From a virus, in the IMG/VR virus record IMGVR_UViG_3300042562_001062, positions 1-54,645 of that record: 54,645 bases of DNA. One strand, 5' to 3'. Position numbers and translations under genes: made by a program. How positions within the stretch are numbered: the first letter of the stretch is position 1; each line of letters starts with the position of its first letter. Below, in pieces: positions 44,514 to 52,613 of the stretch. Under the pieces are notes generated by a model. That model saw only the letters and a list, made by a program, of their open reading frames with translations. It was not told the DNA's origin and did not search any database.

Positions 44514-46822
44514 CGCTGCCCGACACCGCGAACATCGGTTACGCCGCCGCCGCTGAAATCTATTGGAATGCTGGCTGGCAGGGCGTCCTGCCATTGAAGC
44601 GCGGCTCCAAGTGGCCGCCACCGAAAGGCTTCACCGGGTACGACGGAGCCGACCCTTCCTACGCGGATATTCTTCAGTGGGGCGAGCTGTATGCTGATGG
44701 CAACCTGTGCCTCCGGTTGCCGGATGGCGTTATCGGTATCGACGTGGATGCTTACGGTGCCAAGACCGGCGCGGCGGCGTTCACGGAGGCGGTGAAACGC
44801 TGGGGTGCGCTGCCGGAGGGGCCGCAGTCATCAAGCCGCGACGGTGACCTGGTTTCGGGTTTGCGACTGTTCCGTGTGCCGCCGAACACTCTGCTGGAAA
44901 CAGTCATCGTGTTTCCTGAGATGTCTATCGGTGACATTGAGATCATTCAGAGGCATCACCGTTATGTGGTGTGCTGGCCGTCGCTTCATCCTGAGGGCCG
45001 CGACTATTGGTGGCGTAACTCGCAGGGGCAGCTTTTGGGTGTTCCCGGGTTGGACGACATCCCTTGGTTGCCGCAGCCGTGGATTGATGGGCTGAAGCTG
45101 ACGCCGAAGTCGCTGGACGTTTCCGTGGAGTTCGATACCCGTCAGGCGCTCACTGCCGGTGATCCGTCGCCGCTGGTGCAGGCGCGGCTCGCTGACGCGA
45201 TCAAGGAGATGAACCTGCCGGGGATGTCCCGGCATGACACTTGCCTCCGTCATGTCATGGCGATCCTGCGTCTGGGCGCGGAGGGGCAGTCGGGTGTGGA
45301 GTCGGCGCTGTCGCTGCTGCGTGAAGTGTTCATTGCTGTTCTCGCTGACCCGTCGCGGGGCGATACCCGTCCACGCGACATTGCGTTTTCCGAGTTCAAC
45401 CGCATGGTCAGCAACGGGAACGTGGCGCGGGAGCTTTCCCAGCCTGGGATTCTCGACTGGTTCCGTCTGATGTTGGAGAGTGGCGGTGACCCCGCCGCCC
45501 AATTTGCCAAGGCTGCACCGGCTGATAACGTCGAGGTCACCGCTGGTTCTGATGATACCGAACGGCCGAAGCCGATTGGCGAGCTTGAGGCGATTGAGCA
45601 GGACTTCTGGTCGGCGCGGGAGTCGCATCAGGTCATCTACCAGGCTGCCTTGGCGAGGATGGGTGCGCCGTGGGCGGTTTTCGCCGCCTGTGTCGCTCGC
45701 GTTGTTGCGCTGGTGCCGCCCACCATGACTTTGCCGCCGATCATCGGTGGCCGGGGATCGCTGAACTGGTACGGCGTGGTGGTCGCGGAGTCCGGCGGCG
45801 GCAAGGGGACCGCGATGTCGGTTGCTTCCGCGCTGGTCACCGGGGATGTCGATGTCAGGCCGATCGGTTCCGGTGAGGGGATGATCGAGTGCTACAACCG
45901 TCGCAGTGACGATCCGCAAACGTATGTCACGTCGGTGATGTTCGACGTTCCTGAGATCGACACGATCGGTGTGATGGGCGACAGGTCCGGTCAGACCACG
46001 TCGGTTGTTCTCCGTAACGGTTTCTCCGGCGAGCGGCTGGGGTTCACGTATCGCGGCAGGACTACCGCGCCGGTCGAGGCTCACACCTACCGGATGACGA
46101 TGCTTGTCGGGGCGCAGCCGTCGCGTGCAGGTGCCTTGTTGGAGGACGGCGGCGGCGGCACTCTGCAGCGGCTGATGTGGTTTCCCGGTATGGATCGTCG
46201 GGTGGTTGCCGATCCGACGCCGTACCCGGTGGACGGTATCGGGTTGGAACGAACGCTGAACGGCTTGTTTCCCCGCAGGGTGGAACTGCTCAATGCTGTC
46301 GGGCCGATTCCGGTGCCGCCGGAGGTGGAGACCGAGATACGCGAAGCGCGGGCTGCGTTTATGCGTAAGGAAGTCGACGGGGTGCGGGGCCACGCGTTGT
46401 TCGCGCAGGAGAAGGTGGCGTTCGCGCTGGCGTACATGGATGGGCGAATCGAGATCAACATGGAGGATTGGAGGCTCGCCAAGATTGTCAGTGCTGTGTC
46501 CGACTGGACGTTGGGCCGGGTTGGTGAGGCTTACCAGGAGTCACGTCTGAACGAGTTCAGGGATCGTGGTGTGCTGAAAGGCGCAGAGCACGCCGCCGCA
46601 GAGCGCAGCAAGGCTGCCGAGCAGATGACCGCCGCGGATCGGGTGCTGCGAAACATTCTGAGGAAGGTTGACAGGTCAGGCCCAAATGGGGTTCCCAACG
46701 GGGAGCTTGTCAATTCGATCCATTCTCGGGACCGCTCGCTGGTGAAGGGCGCGCTGGATTACGCAATCAGCCAGGGTGTTCTTGTCCTGGATGAGAACAC
46801 GAAAGTCTGGACTAGGCCTTGA
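44510..46822 (+). CDS. Primase-polymerase with C-terminal ATPase (replication protein)
   Basis: A 770-residue protein. N-terminal bifunctional primase/polymerase domain (about 15-200): GWQGVLPLKRGSKWPPPKGF, VIGIDVDAYGAKTG (acidic metal site) and IGDIEIIQRHHRYVVCWPSL. The middle (200-360) is helical. The C-terminal part (about 385-640) resembles DUF3987-type helicase-like ATPases with a P-loop (AESGGGKGT) and MFDVPEIDTIGVMGDR. The extreme C-terminus looks like a winged helix. It probably primes and unwinds phage DNA at the origin. GTG start overlaps the previous stop. Confidence 0.85.
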   Translation: MTLPDTANIGYAAAAEIYWNAGWQGVLPLKRGSKWPPPKGFTGYDGADPSYADILQWGELYADGNLCLRLPDGVIGIDVDAYGAKTGAAAFTEAVKRWGALPEGPQSSSRDGDLVSGLRLFRVPPNTLLETVIVFPEMSIGDIEIIQRHHRYVVCWPSLHPEGRDYWWRNSQGQLLGVPGLDDIPWLPQPWIDGLKLTPKSLDVSVEFDTRQALTAGDPSPLVQARLADAIKEMNLPGMSRHDTCLRHVMAILRLGAEGQSGVESALSLLREVFIAVLADPSRGDTRPRDIAFSEFNRMVSNGNVARELSQPGILDWFRLMLESGGDPAAQFAKAAPADNVEVTAGSDDTERPKPIGELEAIEQDFWSARESHQVIYQAALARMGAPWAVFAACVARVVALVPPTMTLPPIIGGRGSLNWYGVVVAESGGGKGTAMSVASALVTGDVDVRPIGSGEGMIECYNRRSDDPQTYVTSVMFDVPEIDTIGVMGDRSGQTTSVVLRNGFSGERLGFTYRGRTTAPVEAHTYRMTMLVGAQPSRAGALLEDGGGGTLQRLMWFPGMDRRVVADPTPYPVDGIGLERTLNGLFPRRVELLNAVGPIPVPPEVETEIREARAAFMRKEVDGVRGHALFAQEKVAFALAYMDGRIEINMEDWRLAKIVSAVSDWTLGRVGEAYQESRLNEFRDRGVLKGAEHAAAERSKAAEQMTAADRVLRNILRKVDRSGPNGVPNGELVNSIHSRDRSLVKGALDYAISQGVLVLDENTKVWTRP

Positions 46823-47081
46823 CCTTTGCCTTGAGTCGGCCCCGGGCGATGCGTCTGGGTTGGGTTCTCCGTTGCAAATTCCAGGGGAGCCACACGCCGG
46901 CGTAGAAACCGCCTGCCGCCTTGTCGGTGAGGGCGTATTGGGCGCATGGCATCAGGAGCGGGCATTCGGCGCAGATGGAAGACATCTCGCTGATTGCCCG
47001 CTCCGTTGGCTCGTAGTCATCTGTCCACGGCAAGTGTTGCGCACTGCAACACTTGGCACCTTCCCATCTATTTCTTGCCAT
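46812..47081 (-). CDS. whiB: WhiB-family transcription factor, probably leaderless
   Basis: An 89-residue protein from ATG 47081. AKCCS, ICAECPLLMPC (C-x2-C-x5-C) and AGGFYAGVWLPW give the four-Cys Fe-S site and the G-(V/I)-W turn of WhiB proteins, ending in a basic RGRLKAKVKA tail. TATGAT lies 6 bp before the ATG with no ribosome site, so the transcript should be leaderless; a longer frame from 47126 is possible. Phage WhiB proteins bind host SigA and alter transcription. Convergent with the primase gene, overlapping it by 11 bp. Confidence 0.85.
   Translation of the reverse strand: MARNRWEGAKCCSAQHLPWTDDYEPTERAISEMSSICAECPLLMPCAQYALTDKAAGGFYAGVWLPWNLQRRTQPRRIARGRLKAKVKA
47034..47052. repeat. 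19-bp palindrome copy 39 (spacer gcact)
   Basis: Perfect arms, inside the whiB gene, where they encode KCCSAQH including the first cluster Cys. Confidence 0.9.
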
Positions 47082-47087
47082 AACGTC

Positions 47088-47093
47088 ATCATA
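47088..47093 (-). promoter_or_regulatory. Leaderless -10 (TATGAT) of whiB
   Basis: TATGAT on the minus strand, 6 bp before the ATG at 47081. The matching -35 position reads TAAAGT, so the promoter is -10 driven. Same TATGAT-N6-ATG layout as the HTH gene at 15847. Confidence 0.5.
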
Positions 47094-47107
47094 AACAGCG
47101 GCGTTTA

Positions 47108-47137
47108 TTGACTTTATGATCGACATGCCGTTAATTT
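47108..47137 (+). promoter_or_regulatory. Candidate rightward late promoter, leaderless for the 47145 gene
   Basis: TTGACT at 47108-47113, 17- or 18-bp spacer, TTAATT/TAATTT at 47131-47137. Transcription would begin at or next to the GTG at 47145. There is no ribosome site before that GTG. Confidence 0.5.
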
Positions 47138-47144
47138 TGATGCC

Positions 47145-47573
47145 GTGGACAGCAAAGGAATTGCTGATCTGATCGCCAAGGGTTTGCGCGAAGGCCTGGC
47201 GCGACCCGGTCAGTCGAACGCCATTCTCTTGCCGCAGTTCCGGACTGCCGGAATGCCCAAGGAGATGGTCGAGCTTGCTGCGGAAACGGCTACCCTTTTG
47301 GGTGAGGCCATAGCGAGCCTTATTGAAACCGAAGGCGGGGTTGAGATGATCGCCAAGGAAGAGGTCGCGGAGTTACGCGAGCGAGCGCGTGTCGTTGAAC
47401 ACGATTCGGCCAAGAGGGTTGTTCCGGTTCACTGCCGGTGCGACAAGAGCCGCTCTCGTCCGCTGGCCGTCCTCACTGTCACTGATTCCCCAGCGGTTGT
47501 TATTGACGGAAAGCAGTTGATCGGAAGCCTTTCCAAACTTTCTCCCGAATGCCCACACGGAATCCTGTCATGA
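47145..47573 (+). CDS. Unknown protein, first gene of the packaging/head operon
   Basis: A 142-residue protein starting with GTG. MDSKGIADLIAKGLREGLAR, then a helical part, and a C-terminal section with HCRCDKSRSRPLAVLTVTDS and SPECPHGIL, where three Cys and two His could bind zinc. It precedes the HNH and terminase genes. No family recognised. Confidence 0.68.
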   Translation: MDSKGIADLIAKGLREGLARPGQSNAILLPQFRTAGMPKEMVELAAETATLLGEAIASLIETEGGVEMIAKEEVAELRERARVVEHDSAKRVVPVHCRCDKSRSRPLAVLTVTDSPAVVIDGKQLIGSLSKLSPECPHGILS

Positions 47574-47821
47574 TTCCTCGCGTTTGCCTTACCGTCGATG
47601 GAAGCGTTGTCTTCGACGACACTCTTGACGAGTGGAAGCACACCCCGCCCGACTACTTCAAAGATGCGCTCAGGCAGGACGTCAGTCCGGAGCCGTGGCT
47701 TAAGGCGATCATGATCGTCATGGCTGATTCGGCGATGACGGGGAGCAGTGTCAGCATTGAGGCGATCACAGGAAAGTCCGAGTGGTCGATACGCGTGGTC
47801 AATCACGGAAAGGATCTGTGA
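47570..47821 (+). CDS. Unknown acidic protein, 83 residues
   Basis: ATGA overlap with the previous gene. MIPRVCLTVDGSVVFDDTLD EW.., a mixed alpha/beta protein ending SIRVVNHGKDL. Overlaps the HNH start (TGATG). No family recognised. Confidence 0.66.
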   Translation: MIPRVCLTVDGSVVFDDTLDEWKHTPPDYFKDALRQDVSPEPWLKAIMIVMADSAMTGSSVSIEAITGKSEWSIRVVNHGKDL

Positions 47822-48132
47822 TGGCCCGAGGGAGACTCACCAGTTACCGCTGGCAGAAGTTGCGCTTGCAAGTGATCCGCGAAGAGCCGGTGTGCCGGTT
47901 GCGGCTGTCGTGCTGCACTTGGCGGTCGACTACCGCCGACCACATCATCCCGGTCAGCCACCGGCCCGACTTGAAGTACATGCGGCAGAATCTTCGTGGC
48001 AGCTGCCAGCCTTGCAACATGCGCCGGAAGGCCCGGCCGTTGTCGGAGGTTCGTGCCGAGGACAAGCTGTTGCGGAGGTCTGCGTCGAAACCGGCGGCGG
48101 CCTTGGAGTTTTTCAAGGAGGAATCGCGTTGA
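47821..48132 (+). CDS. HNH endonuclease
   Basis: A 103-residue protein: RGRLTSYRWQKLRLQVIREE, C..RL.CC, then ADHIIPVSHRPDLKYMRQNL and GSCQPCNMRRK, the HNH core with two zinc-binding Cys pairs. HNH proteins next to terminase cooperate with it in cutting DNA at packaging in HK97-type phages. Shares bases with both neighbours. Confidence 0.88.
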   Translation: MARGRLTSYRWQKLRLQVIREEPVCRLRLSCCTWRSTTADHIIPVSHRPDLKYMRQNLRGSCQPCNMRRKARPLSEVRAEDKLLRRSASKPAAALEFFKEESR

Positions 48133-48377
48133 GTGTTTCAGCGGCCGCGGCCAGCGGTGACGAACTCAAACTTCTGTACGCCATTCGGGATCGGCTGGCC
48201 GAGGCCATCGAAGATTGTCCGATGCGTGATTTGTCTCCGCTGACCAGGCGCTTGCAGGACACGGTGAAAGAGATACGCGACCTGGAAGAGCGGCAGAAGA
48301 AGGAAAGCGGTGAGTCTGATGGCATCGGGAAAGGGAAAGCCGCCCGCGGAAATTGGGACGTCGCCAGCGACCTCTGA
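48129..48377 (+). CDS. Probable terminase small subunit-like protein
   Basis: TTG start at 48129 overlapping the HNH stop. An 82-residue helical protein (LKLLYAIRDRLAEAIEDCPM, LTRRLQDTVKEIRDLEERQK) located between HNH and the large terminase, the usual place of the small subunit, whose family members share this LL..LRDRLA..I......RDL.PL..RL pattern. No HTH is evident. Overlaps the large subunit by 68 bp. Confidence 0.6.
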   Translation: MSVSAAAASGDELKLLYAIRDRLAEAIEDCPMRDLSPLTRRLQDTVKEIRDLEERQKKESGESDGIGKGKAARGNWDVASDL

Positions 48378-49791
48378 GGATCGGCTCGACCGCAAGCTGT
48401 CCGAGGTTTCCAGGAAGCTAGTTGTTCCTTCTGGGATCACCGGGTCGTACTGGCCGGTTGTCCGTAAAACGTGCAACGAGCGCATGGGTATATCTCTGGA
48501 TCGTTGGCAGGAAGGTATCGCTGGGTTGCTGTTGGCGCACCGCGAGGATGGTGTGGTCGCCCACACCGTCGGGGGGTTCGGCATCAGCTTGCCCCGTCAG
48601 GTTGGGAAAACCTACACGTTGATGGCTGTGGCGTTCGGGATGGCTGTGGAGTATCCCGGCTTGCTGGGAATCTGGACGTCCCATCATGTGAAAACGAACA
48701 GCGAATCGTTTCAGGCTGTGCAGGCGTTCTGTAAACGCGAGAAGATCAAGCCGTTCGTCAAGAAGGTGATTCTCGGTTCCGGTGATGAGGCTGTCGAGTT
48801 TGTCAACGGTTCCCGCATCTTGTTTGGTGCGCGTGAGCGCGGGTTTGGCCGCGGCATTCCCGGTGTGGACATGCTGGTATCGGATGAGGCGCAGATCCTG
48901 TCTCAGCGCGCCATGCAGGACATGCTCGCCACGCTGAATACGTCGCGGCTCGGTTTGCACATCTATGTGGGCACCCCGCCGAAGCCGTCCGACAACTCGG
49001 AGATGTTCTCCGTGATGCGCCGCGAGGCGTGGTCCGGTGATGCCACCGATCTGGCGTGGGTTGAGTGCAGCGCCGACGACGACGCAGACATTGACGATGT
49101 GGATCAGTGGTTGAAGGCTAATGCGTCGTGCCCGCACAGGACGCCGGTGGTGTCCATTCAGCGACTTCGCCGCCGGCTCGACGACAGCGGGTTCCGGCGT
49201 GAGGCGTTGGGTATCTGGGATTCTGACGAGGCGAGCGCATTTGACCTTGCGGCGTGGAGCGATCTCGCTGACCGGGGGGCCGACACGCCGTCGAGTGCCG
49301 CCATTGTTGTCGATATGAGTCCGGATCGTCGGCATTGCTGGATTGGTGTCGCCGGTGAGATTGACACCGACGATGGGTCGCGGGTGTTGCTGATGGCTAC
49401 CGAGGTCAAGGCTCGCGATGCTGTCGCTCAGGTGCAGAAGTTAATTGACAACCGAATCATCGTGGAGGTTTCGATCACCAGCGGGGCAGCTCGTTCTCTT
49501 GAGCCTGCGCTGGTGGAAGCGGCTATCGAGTACAAGCGTCTTTCTCAGACCGATATGGCCGCTGCTTACTCCACGATGCAGGAGGCGATCAAGGATGAAA
49601 AGATTCGCCATCTTGACCAGGAAGAGCTGAACACTGCAATGGCGATGACTAGAACGCGGTTCATCGTATCGGGGGAATCCGAGGTGTTCGACCGCCGGAA
49701 ATACAGCGTTGATGTGTCACCGGCGGTGGCGTGCGCGTGCGCGCTGTACCGCTACGGCATGTCTGCCGCGCCGATGCCGATGCTGTTATGA
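48310..49791 (+). CDS. terL: Terminase large subunit
   Basis: A 493-residue DNA-packaging motor. The Walker A-like LPRQVGKTYTL is at about residues 94-104, Walker B MLVSDEAQIL at about 186-195, and the motif GTPP follows. The C-terminal nuclease has acidic residues in SSAAIVVDMSPDRR and the later DVSPAVACA. GTG at 48310 or ATG at 48319 may start it. It cuts and pumps DNA into proheads. Confidence 0.92.
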   Translation: MSLMASGKGKPPAEIGTSPATSEDRLDRKLSEVSRKLVVPSGITGSYWPVVRKTCNERMGISLDRWQEGIAGLLLAHREDGVVAHTVGGFGISLPRQVGKTYTLMAVAFGMAVEYPGLLGIWTSHHVKTNSESFQAVQAFCKREKIKPFVKKVILGSGDEAVEFVNGSRILFGARERGFGRGIPGVDMLVSDEAQILSQRAMQDMLATLNTSRLGLHIYVGTPPKPSDNSEMFSVMRREAWSGDATDLAWVECSADDDADIDDVDQWLKANASCPHRTPVVSIQRLRRRLDDSGFRREALGIWDSDEASAFDLAAWSDLADRGADTPSSAAIVVDMSPDRRHCWIGVAGEIDTDDGSRVLLMATEVKARDAVAQVQKLIDNRIIVEVSITSGAARSLEPALVEAAIEYKRLSQTDMAAAYSTMQEAIKDEKIRHLDQEELNTAMAMTRTRFIVSGESEVFDRRKYSVDVSPAVACACALYRYGMSAAPMPMLL

Positions 49792-49793
49792 GG

Positions 49794-49812
49794 GTGTTGC
49801 GGTATGCAACAC
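49794..49812. repeat. 19-bp palindrome copy 40 (spacer ggtat)
   Basis: Perfect arms in the 50-bp gap before the portal gene. Its right arm occupies the -35 position relative to a TAATAT at 49831-49836. Confidence 0.9.
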
Positions 49813-49830
49813 CCTAGAATGAATGAACCG

Positions 49831-49836
49831 TAATAT
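49831..49836 (+). promoter_or_regulatory. Candidate -10 (TAATAT) before the portal gene
   Basis: TAATAT lies 5 bp before the GTG at 49842. GGGAGG touches the GTG, too close for a normal ribosome site, so initiation may be leaderless. No -35 consensus; palindrome copy 40 lies there instead. Confidence 0.3.
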
Positions 49837-49841
49837 GGGAG

Positions 49842-51074
49842 GTGAGTCCGATCTCATTTTGGTCTTGGCTAAAGGGTGAAACTGCCAGTGGGGTGACGCC
49901 CAATGGAAATCCGGGTTCGCCGCATAATCCTGGCGATCCGGACATGATGGATATTAGTGCCCTCACCGACTTCCCTGAGTCGCGTGCGCTCCCGTGGCCT
50001 CAGCCTTCCCCGTGGTCGGGGTATCCCGAAAACTGGTCAACCCCAAACTGGGAGTCGGGGCATCAGATCAAGAGCTTGGTTGACGTTGCCTGGGCGTGTA
50101 TCGACCTCAATTCGTCGGTGCTGAGTTCGATGCCGATTTACCGGCTTCGCAATGGGTATGTCATCAAGGCTTTGCCGTGGATGAGTAATCCTGATCCGAG
50201 TGTTTACAGTTCTTGGCAGGAGTTCGCCAAGCAGCTGTTCTGGGATTACCACCTTGGCGAGGCGTTTGTGTTGCCGATGGCGCATGACGCTGAGGGGTAT
50301 CCCATCCGGTTCCGTGTTATTCCTCCGTGGCTGGTTCAGGTCGAACTGAACGGCGGGATGCGCGAGTACAGGCTCGGCTCCCTGGATGTCACTAAGGAAA
50401 TCCTGCATATCCGCTATCAGACAACGATGGATGATCCCCGCGGGCACGGCCCGTTGGAGTCTGCTACTGAGCGGGCGGTCACTATCGGCTTGCTGCAGAG
50501 GTACACCCAGAACTTGGCCGAAACGGGTGGCGTTCCACTGTACTGGTTGGGCATTGACCGCAAGATCAGCCAGTCTGAGGCGACGGATTTGATGGATCGG
50601 TGGATCGAATCTCGCAGCCGATACTCGGGCCATCCCGCGCTGGTGTCCAACGGTGCAACTCTTCATCAGGCCAAAACGATGAACGCCAGCGAAATGAGCT
50701 TGATGGAGATGACGCAGTTCGCTGAGGCGCGGCTGGCGATCCTGCTCGGTGTTCCCCCGTTTCTCGTTGGGCTTCCTGGGGCAACCGGCTCGCTTACTTA
50801 CTCCAACATTGAGCAGCTGTTCGGGTTCCATGACCGTTCCAGTCTGCGGCCGAAAGCCAACGCTGTCATGGCGGCGTTGAGCGGGTGGGCGCTTCCAGGT
50901 CCGCAGACCGTAGAGCTGAACCGTGATGATTACACCCGGCCCAGCCTTGTTGACCGCGCCAATTCTTACAAGACTTTGATCGAAGCGGGTGTGATGACAC
51001 CGGATGAAGCGCGTGCGATGGAGCGCCTGAATGGGGAGCCGGCCGCGTCAAGGCTTTCCGGGGGGATGGATTAG
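49842..51074 (+). CDS. Portal protein
   Basis: A 410-residue HK97-family portal. Segments include VDVAWACIDLNSSVLSSMPI, DYHLGEAFVLPMAHD, FAEARLAILLGVPPFLVGLP and SLTYSNIEQLFGFHDRSSLR, all typical of this family. It forms the dodecameric ring through which DNA enters. The real start may be the GTG at 49842; in-frame GTG at 49895 is an alternative. Confidence 0.9.
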   Translation: MSPISFWSWLKGETASGVTPNGNPGSPHNPGDPDMMDISALTDFPESRALPWPQPSPWSGYPENWSTPNWESGHQIKSLVDVAWACIDLNSSVLSSMPIYRLRNGYVIKALPWMSNPDPSVYSSWQEFAKQLFWDYHLGEAFVLPMAHDAEGYPIRFRVIPPWLVQVELNGGMREYRLGSLDVTKEILHIRYQTTMDDPRGHGPLESATERAVTIGLLQRYTQNLAETGGVPLYWLGIDRKISQSEATDLMDRWIESRSRYSGHPALVSNGATLHQAKTMNASEMSLMEMTQFAEARLAILLGVPPFLVGLPGATGSLTYSNIEQLFGFHDRSSLRPKANAVMAALSGWALPGPQTVELNRDDYTRPSLVDRANSYKTLIEAGVMTPDEARAMERLNGEPAASRLSGGMD

Positions 51075-51076
51075 AT

Positions 51077-51532
51077 ATGCCGGATACTGCAGCAAGCCAT
51101 CCGTCAACTTGGATCGGGTTAGCGGGCGTATTGCTCGTTGTGGCAGGACCGATTATAACAACTCTCATATCATCTCGCCGTATTCAGAGATCACAAACGT
51201 TGCACGACAAGAAGATTGGCGCTGAAGTAGATTTGGTCAAAGATCAAATCGTGAACAATCACGGCAACTCTGCGACCAACTTACGCGAGGATCTTGACCG
51301 GGTAATCCACACCGGAGAACAAAGTCACGAACTGCTTCTCAACACTCATAAGATGTTGACAGACCACAACTCTCACATACTGCGTCTTGGAGAAAAGGTC
51401 AATGACCATAGCAACAGCATCAAAGAAATAAGCAAAAACGTCAACGATCTGCACGGCAGGCTGAACAGAGTGCTGCCGGATCAAAGAAATAATAAAAACA
51501 AAAACATTGAAGCAGAAGATCATGATGGCTAG
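51077..51532 (+). CDS. DUF2746-like membrane coiled-coil protein
   Basis: A 151-residue protein with one span (GLAGVLLVVAGPIITTLISS) and a long coiled coil (DLVKDQIVNNHGNSATNLRE, LRLGEKVNDHSNSIKEISKN). The TTLISSRR junction resembles DUF2746 proteins of mycobacteriophages. It is more AT-rich than its neighbours and sits between portal and protease, so it may be an insertion. Confidence 0.68.
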   Translation: MPDTAASHPSTWIGLAGVLLVVAGPIITTLISSRRIQRSQTLHDKKIGAEVDLVKDQIVNNHGNSATNLREDLDRVIHTGEQSHELLLNTHKMLTDHNSHILRLGEKVNDHSNSIKEISKNVNDLHGRLNRVLPDQRNNKNKNIEAEDHDG

Positions 51533-51540
51533 GAGGCGTT

Positions 51541-51699
51541 GTGATCACTACCATCGAAGTCACCTTATCCCGGGTCATCACTGATGATGGCCACATGATC
51601 GTGCAAGTGGTAACCCCGGAGCAGTACAACGTCGTGGAAATTCTCGGCCTCCTCGAGGCCGCGAAGTTCCACATCTACCGGCAAATGGAAGATCAGTGA
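51541..51699 (+). CDS. Conserved 52-residue phage protein
   Basis: GTG at 51541 with AGGAGG upstream. MITTIEVTLSRVITDDGHMI then YNVVEILGLLEAAKFHIYRQ: the (F/Y)N.VE.LGLLE.A..H... end is recognisable in many actinophage small proteins. Function unknown. Confidence 0.72.
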   Translation: MITTIEVTLSRVITDDGHMIVQVVTPEQYNVVEILGLLEAAKFHIYRQMEDQ

Positions 51700-51798
51700 C
51701 CGCATCGTTGCGGTAGTTCTGCACGACATGCACATCAAACATGCAGCGTTGAGGTAGCCTGACCGTGAGAATGGACGACGTTGGAGGTAGTCGGGAAC

Positions 51799-52452
51799 AT
51801 GTCGGATGAAGAAGCTCGTGAGGATCGCAGTGCGATGACACAAGTGGAAACCCGTTCAGAAAACGTGCTGATCGACAATGTCGATTTTGCCCAGCGGATC
51901 ATCACCGTACTGGCCGTTCCGTATGAGCATCCCACCCAGGTTCCTTTCCGTCAGGAAATGTGGACCGAAGTGTTCTCGCGCAGCGCCTTCAACGGCATCG
52001 AAAGCCAAACCCGCAAGATTCCCGCGACCACCTCTCTGAGCATCCCGGCACCGGAGCATGTCGGTGCGCGGCTGGTCGGTCGGGTGCTTTCGTCAGACCC
52101 CTACCGGGACGCCGGCCTGATCAGCGAAGTGAAGATCAGCCGCACCGCTGTTGGTGACGAAACCCTGGAACTTGCCAGCGATGAGGCGCTGTTTCCCAGC
52201 ATCGGGTTCATGATTAAGAATCCGAAGTTCGATCAGGAATTGGATCAGTACACCAAGACTCGCCGGGTCAATCGGGCTTTTCTGGATCATTTGGCATTCG
52301 TCGGGCAGCCCGCTTATGAGGGGGCGAAAGTTCTGGCGATGCGTAGCGAGAGTCCTTCGCAGGAGCAGCCGCCGGGTTCGAAGACTCCGCGACTGGACGA
52401 GTTCCTCAATGATCCGGTTTTGCGCTGGGCTTCCGAGCGCGTTCGTCGCTGA
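51799..52452 (+). CDS. Capsid maturation protease (prohead protease)
   Basis: A 217-residue HK97-type serine protease. ITVLAVPYEHPTQVPFRQEM and VFSRSAFNGI open the fold; HVGARLVGRVL carries the catalytic His region and FPSIGFMIKNPKF the Ser region; RRVNRAFLDHLAFVGQPAYE completes it. ATG at 51799 has GGAGG upstream. It processes scaffold and capsid protein during head maturation. Confidence 0.87.
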   Translation: MSDEEAREDRSAMTQVETRSENVLIDNVDFAQRIITVLAVPYEHPTQVPFRQEMWTEVFSRSAFNGIESQTRKIPATTSLSIPAPEHVGARLVGRVLSSDPYRDAGLISEVKISRTAVGDETLELASDEALFPSIGFMIKNPKFDQELDQYTKTRRVNRAFLDHLAFVGQPAYEGAKVLAMRSESPSQEQPPGSKTPRLDEFLNDPVLRWASERVRR

Positions 52453-52466
52453 GATTTCTCGGCACG

Positions 52467-52485
52467 GTGTTGCGAATTGCAACAC
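52467..52485. repeat. 19-bp palindrome copy 41 (spacer gaatt)
   Basis: Perfect arms in the gap before the major capsid gene, 14 bp after the protease stop. Confidence 0.9.
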
Positions 52486-52613
52486 CCCTCTTTGATGTTA
52501 GTCTGCTGTCATCACATAGGTGAGCGCTAGCCGGGAGGGCTGTCCGTTTCGGACTCGTTGGTCAAGAGGACCGTTGCCAATCAAACAAAAAATTTCTCTC
52601 GAAGGAGATCAAG

